Source: an uncultured Pelagibacteraceae bacterium
GTDB taxonomy: Bacteria; Pseudomonadota; Alphaproteobacteria; Pelagibacterales; Pelagibacteraceae
Length of the DNA: 62,863 bases
Direction of reading: 5' to 3'
Assembly: GCA_902598825.1 (NCBI GenBank)
Contig: CACKDD010000005.1
Coordinates: forward strand, 1-62,863
The notes under the pieces are model-generated. The model was not told the origin of the DNA. It did not search any database and saw nothing but the letters and a program-made list of their open reading frames with translations. Position numbers and translations under genes: made by a program. This document shows, piece by piece, positions 60,009 to 62,863 of this stretch (positions are counted from its first letter, which is position 1; every line of letters begins with the position of its first letter).

Positions 60009-62387
60009 ATGGACGTTAAAATTTCATTACCACTACTTCCTCTTAGAGATATAGTAGTTTTCCCTAGCATGGTAATTCCATTATTTGTTGGGAGAGACAA
60101 ATCTATTTCAGCTTTAAATGAAGTAATGAAAAAAGATAAAAAAATAATCTTAGTCACTCAAAAAAATTCTGAAATCGATGATCCAAAAAAAACAGATATT
60201 TTTACATACGGTTGTGAAGGAAATATTCTTCAGCTTTTAAAATTACCTGATGGAACTGTAAAAGTTCTAGTCGAAGGTGTCAAAAGAGTAAAATTACTAG
60301 ATTTTAAAGATAATGAAAAATTTATTACTTGTGATTTCACTCCATACAATGATGTGGTTAATAAAGATGAAGACTTATATCCTTTAGCAGCTACAGCTCT
60401 AAGAAGACTAGAAAAGCTTACATCGATAAATAAAAAAATATCAAATGAAACAATAAATACTATTAAGCAATTAAAAGACCCTTCTCAAATTGCTGACAAT
60501 ATTGCATCACATATAACAGCTACAATATCTGAAAAACAACAAATATTCGAAACTGCAGATGTTAAAAAAAGATTAAACTCAATTGTCAAAATAATGGAAA
60601 ATGAGACAAGCATTATTGGTGTTGAAAAAAGAATTCGTGGCAGAGTTAAAACTCAAATGGAAAAAACTCAAAGAGAATATTATTTAAATGAACAATTAAA
60701 AGCTATCCAAAAGGAATTAGGTGAAATTGAAGATGGTAAAGATGAAAGTACTAGTCTAAATAAAGCTATTCTCAAATCAAAGATGCCTAAAGAGGTTGAA
60801 AAAAAATGTTTACAAGAACTTAAGAAATTAAAAAATATGAGTCCTATGTCAGCTGAAGCAACAGTCGTTAGAAATTATTTAGATTGGATGACAGAACTTC
60901 CTTGGTACAAAAAAAGTGAGGTGGATATAGATTTAACCAAAGCTTTGAACGTTCTTGATAAAGATCATTTTGGATTAGAAAAAGTTAAAGAGAGAATAGT
61001 TGAATTTTTAGCTGTTCAAAAAAGAATGGACAAAATTAAGGGACCAATATTATGCTTAGTCGGTCCCCCTGGTGTTGGAAAAACATCTTTAGGAAAATCA
61101 ATAGCTAGAGCTACCAATAGAGAATTTGTTAGAATGTCTGTGGGTGGTATGAGAGATGAAGCTGAAATTAGAGGTCATAGAAGAACTTACATTGGATCTT
61201 TACCTGGGAAAATAATTCAGATGATGAAGAAAGCTGGAACAAAAAATCCATTAATTTTATTAGATGAGATTGATAAAATTGGTAACGATTACAGAGGAGA
61301 TCCTTCTTCAGCTCTTTTAGAAGCTTTAGACCCAGAACAAAATACATCATTTAATGATCATTATCTTGAAGTCGACTATGATTTATCAGATGTAATGTTT
61401 GTTACAACTGCAAATACTTTAAACATTTTACCACCTTTATTAGATAGGATGGAAGTAATTAGACTAGCTGGCTATACAGAGGATGAAAAAATTAATATTG
61501 CCAATAAGTATCTTCTACCTAAGCAGATAAAAGATAATGGTGTTAAAGAAAATGAAATGAAAATAGGTAATGATATAATTAAAGAAATAATTAGAAGTTA
61601 TACGAAAGAATCTGGAGTAAGAAATCTTGAGAGAGAAATTTCAAAAGTTGCCAGAAAAGTTGTTAAAAAAGTTGTTTCTGGTGAGGAGAAAGAAGTCAAT
61701 ATTGAAACTAAAAATTTACCTGATTTTCTTGGCGTTCCAAAGTATAAATTTGGAGAACTAGAAACTGAAAATAGAGTTGGTATAGTAACTGGCTTAGCTT
61801 GGACTGAATATGGTGGAGAAATTTTAAAAGTAGAAACTGTAACAATGCCAGGAAAAGGTAGAATGCAAATTACAGGTAAGTTAGGTGATGTCATGCAAGA
61901 GTCTGTAAAAGCCGCAAAATCATTTGTGAGATCAAAATGTTTAGAATATGGAATAATTCCACCATTGTTTGAAAAAAAAGATTTTCATATTCATGTACCC
62001 GAAGGAGCAACTCCAAAAGATGGACCATCAGCTGGTATAGCCATGGTTACATCTATAGTTTCTTCGATCACCACTATTCCCGTTAGAAAAGACGTTGCTA
62101 TGACTGGTGAGGTTACTTTAACAGGTCAAGTATTACCTATAGGTGGTTTAAAAGAAAAATTATTAGCAGCACACAGAGCTGGAATTAAAGAAGTTTTAAT
62201 TCCAAAAGAAAATGAAAAAGACTTAGTTGATATGCCAAAAAAAATATTAGATGAAATAAAAATAACTCCTGTAGAATATGCAGATGAAGTCTTAAAAATT
62301 GCTTTAACAAAGGAACTTAAAAAGACTGAGTGGGTTGAGGTTGATCTAGCTAAAAAAGATGATAAATCTCAAGCAAGTATACAATAA
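60009..62387 (+). CDS. lon: Lon ATP-dependent protease
   Basis: A 792-residue Lon: N-terminal LAN domain (1-200), AAA+ domain with [13 protein letters not shown] (Walker A, about 350-362) and LLDEIDKIG, then the serine-lysine protease domain with the catalytic S in PKDGPSAG and K in [10 protein letters not shown]. It degrades misfolded and regulatory proteins. Located in its standard position after clpX; a 39-residue membrane protein and two tRNAs follow. Confidence 0.97.
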   Translation: MDVKISLPLLPLRDIVVFPSMVIPLFVGRDKSISALNEVMKKDKKIILVTQKNSEIDDPKKTDIFTYGCEGNILQLLKLPDGTVKVLVEGVKRVKLLDFKDNEKFITCDFTPYNDVVNKDEDLYPLAATALRRLEKLTSINKKISNETINTIKQLKDPSQIADNIASHITATISEKQQIFETADVKKRLNSIVKIMENETSIIGVEKRIRGRVKTQMEKTQREYYLNEQLKAIQKELGEIEDGKDESTSLNKAILKSKMPKEVEKKCLQELKKLKNMSPMSAEATVVRNYLDWMTELPWYKKSEVDIDLTKALNVLDKDHFGLEKVKERIVEFLAVQKRMDKIKGPILCLVGPPGVGKTSLGKSIARATNREFVRMSVGGMRDEAEIRGHRRTYIGSLPGKIIQMMKKAGTKNPLILLDEIDKIGNDYRGDPSSALLEALDPEQNTSFNDHYLEVDYDLSDVMFVTTANTLNILPPLLDRMEVIRLAGYTEDEKINIANKYLLPKQIKDNGVKENEMKIGNDIIKEIIRSYTKESGVRNLEREISKVARKVVKKVVSGEEKEVNIETKNLPDFLGVPKYKFGELETENRVGIVTGLAWTEYGGEILKVETVTMPGKGRMQITGKLGDVMQESVKAAKSFVRSKCLEYGIIPPLFEKKDFHIHVPEGATPKDGPSAGIAMVTSIVSSITTIPVRKDVAMTGEVTLTGQVLPIGGLKEKLLAAHRAGIKEVLIPKENEKDLVDMPKKILDEIKITPVEYADEVLKIALTKELKKTEWVEVDLAKKDDKSQASIQ

Positions 62388-62395
62388 AATTTATA

Positions 62396-62515
62396 ATGGA
62401 ATTATTGATAATTTTATTTGTTGCAGTTTTTCTCATTTATTATTTATTCAGACCAATATCAAAAAAAGAGGAAGATAATTTTAACTCCAAAAATAATTGG
62501 AGAGGTGGATTTTAA
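62396..62515 (+). CDS. Small membrane protein, 39 aa
   Basis: ATG at 62396, 8 bases after the lon stop, encoding one hydrophobic helix (MELLIILFVAVFLIYYLF) followed by a charged polar tail ending NNWRGGF. It resembles small single-pass proteins found after housekeeping genes in compact genomes. No ribosome site is obvious. Function unknown, and it may share the lon transcript. Confidence 0.5.
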   Translation: MELLIILFVAVFLIYYLFRPISKKEEDNFNSKNNWRGGF

Positions 62516-62549
62516 AAAATTTTCTACGATTTATAACAATTAATAAATC

Positions 62550-62577
62550 TTGACGTTATTAGACTGAGAGATATAAC
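62550..62577 (+). promoter_or_regulatory. Promoter of the tRNA-Val/tRNA-Asp pair
   Basis: TTGACG (62550-62555) and TATAAC (62572-62577) with a 16-base spacer, about 15 bases before tRNA-Val. It would drive both tRNAs. Confidence 0.5.
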
Positions 62578-62592
62578 CACTATTTTGGTTAT

Positions 62593-62668
62593 GGGCGGTT
62601 AGCTCAGTTGGTAGAGCATCTCGTTTACACCGAGGGGGTCAAAGGTTCGAGTCCTTTACTGCCCACCA
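62593..62668 (+). tRNA. tRNA-Val (TAC)
   Basis: A 76-base cloverleaf with encoded CCA. The acceptor GGGCGGT pairs with its 3' strand, and the anticodon loop TTTACAC reads TAC, decoding GTN codons. The T loop is TTCGAGT. Intact. Confidence 0.95.
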
Positions 62669-62682
62669 AAAGAATCAAAAGT

Positions 62683-62759
62683 GGGGGTGTAGCTCAGTTG
62701 GTTAGAGCGATCGCCTGTCACGCGATAGGTCGAGGGTTCGAGTCCCTTCACTCCCGCCA
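62683..62759 (+). tRNA. tRNA-Asp (GTC)
   Basis: A 77-base cloverleaf with encoded CCA and discriminator G. The acceptor is GGGGGTG/CACTCCC with one G-T pair; the anticodon loop CTGTCAC reads GTC. It follows tRNA-Val by 14 bases and shares its promoter. Confidence 0.95.
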
Positions 62760-62774
62760 CTTAATACTTTACTC

Positions 62775-62791
62775 TTGATAATCGTTATCAA
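62775..62791. promoter_or_regulatory. Fur-box-like palindrome
   Basis: TTGATAATCGTTATCAA is a perfect 7-3-7 inverted repeat. It matches the 7-1-7 Fur core (TGATAAT-n-ATTATCA) with a single mismatch. It lies 16 bases after tRNA-Asp; a rightward gene would begin beyond the window. No T-run follows, so it is unlikely to be a terminator. The remaining bases to 62863 show no gene. Confidence 0.4.
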
Positions 62792-62863
62792 TAAGCCTGT
62801 ATATTTTGAATAATGTGACCTATCACCACTTCATCTAGCTTTAAAAAATGATATATATTCCCA

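Noticed and set aside
59900..60157. Minus-strand frame between clpX and lon
   Set aside because: It overlaps the coding starts of lon and the end of clpX, with composition of a reverse shadow; no supporting motif.

Overview
The window looks like a stretch of a SAR11 (Pelagibacterales) type alphaproteobacterial chromosome. I infer this from the very AT-rich, tightly packed sequence (many gene overlaps of 1 to 17 bases, almost no long intergenic space), the lysine/asparagine/isoleucine-rich proteins, and the gene content: a taurine-type ABC transporter, a TRAP transporter, a dimethylglycine-dehydrogenase-like enzyme, a SpeD-SpeE fusion and the tig-clpP-clpX-lon block. No rRNA, CRISPR, insertion sequence or phage gene was seen. 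Four tRNA genes are present (Met-CAT, Leu-TAG, Val-TAC, Asp-GTC).

Layout. 0-5.3 kb: cytochrome b561 and a c'-type cytochrome starting back to back, a gamma-butyrobetaine-hydroxylase-like dioxygenase, HisN-like phosphatase, a paired SMR transporter and small housekeeping-like genes. 5.3-8.3 kb: an unusual co-directional run of small proteins, mostly about 95-106 aa and several with a probable dimeric alpha/beta-barrel (ABM-like) fold, with one four-helix membrane protein and two exported proteins. 8.4-12.3 kb: cysE-cysK, a glyoxalase-like protein, a LysE exporter, alternative oxidase and MsrB. 12.3-26.4 kb: a large nitrogen/sulfonate catabolic locus: HisD-family dehydrogenase of the HpsN type, Pta-like acyltransferase, LDH2-type dehydrogenase, TauABC-like transporter with a greatly enlarged permease, omega-aminotransferase, alanine dehydrogenase, a FAD/GcvT demethylating dehydrogenase, a BASS transporter and a two-wHTH regulator. 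The likely logic is import of an organosulfonate or amine, transamination onto pyruvate, alanine recycling, and carbon recovery via acyl-phosphate/CoA.

26.5-36.2 kb: two small paralogous membrane-anchored proteins, tRNA-Met, a glycosyltransferase/epimerase pair, a polyamine and adenine-salvage set (apt, nucleosidase, speD-speE fusion), and a polar amino-acid-type ABC transporter lacking its ATPase, followed by a PhyH dioxygenase and an M24/creatinase-fold hydrolase that has lost its metal ligands. 36.4-43.4 kb: a strongly AT-rich accessory island of surface-sugar genes, including a half-size NDP-hexose 2,3-dehydratase, a 3-amino-sugar-type aminotransferase, a Gfo/Idh reductase and a truncated copy of ybgC; it ends with a Rieske oxygenase split over two overlapping genes.

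43.4-62.9 kb: M23 peptidase, SDR, TerC and GMC oxidoreductase in one chain, a TRAP transporter with an NCS1 permease and an SDR, several small proteins, ybgC, a family-5 uracil-DNA glycosylase, then tRNA-Leu, tig-clpP-clpX-lon and two tRNAs. The points most worth a second look are the split Rieske oxygenase, the single-domain 2,3-dehydratase with its amino-sugar locus, the truncated ybgC, the small-protein cluster at 5.3-8.3 kb, the enlarged TauC, and hairpins placed between binding-protein and permease genes in three unrelated transporters.
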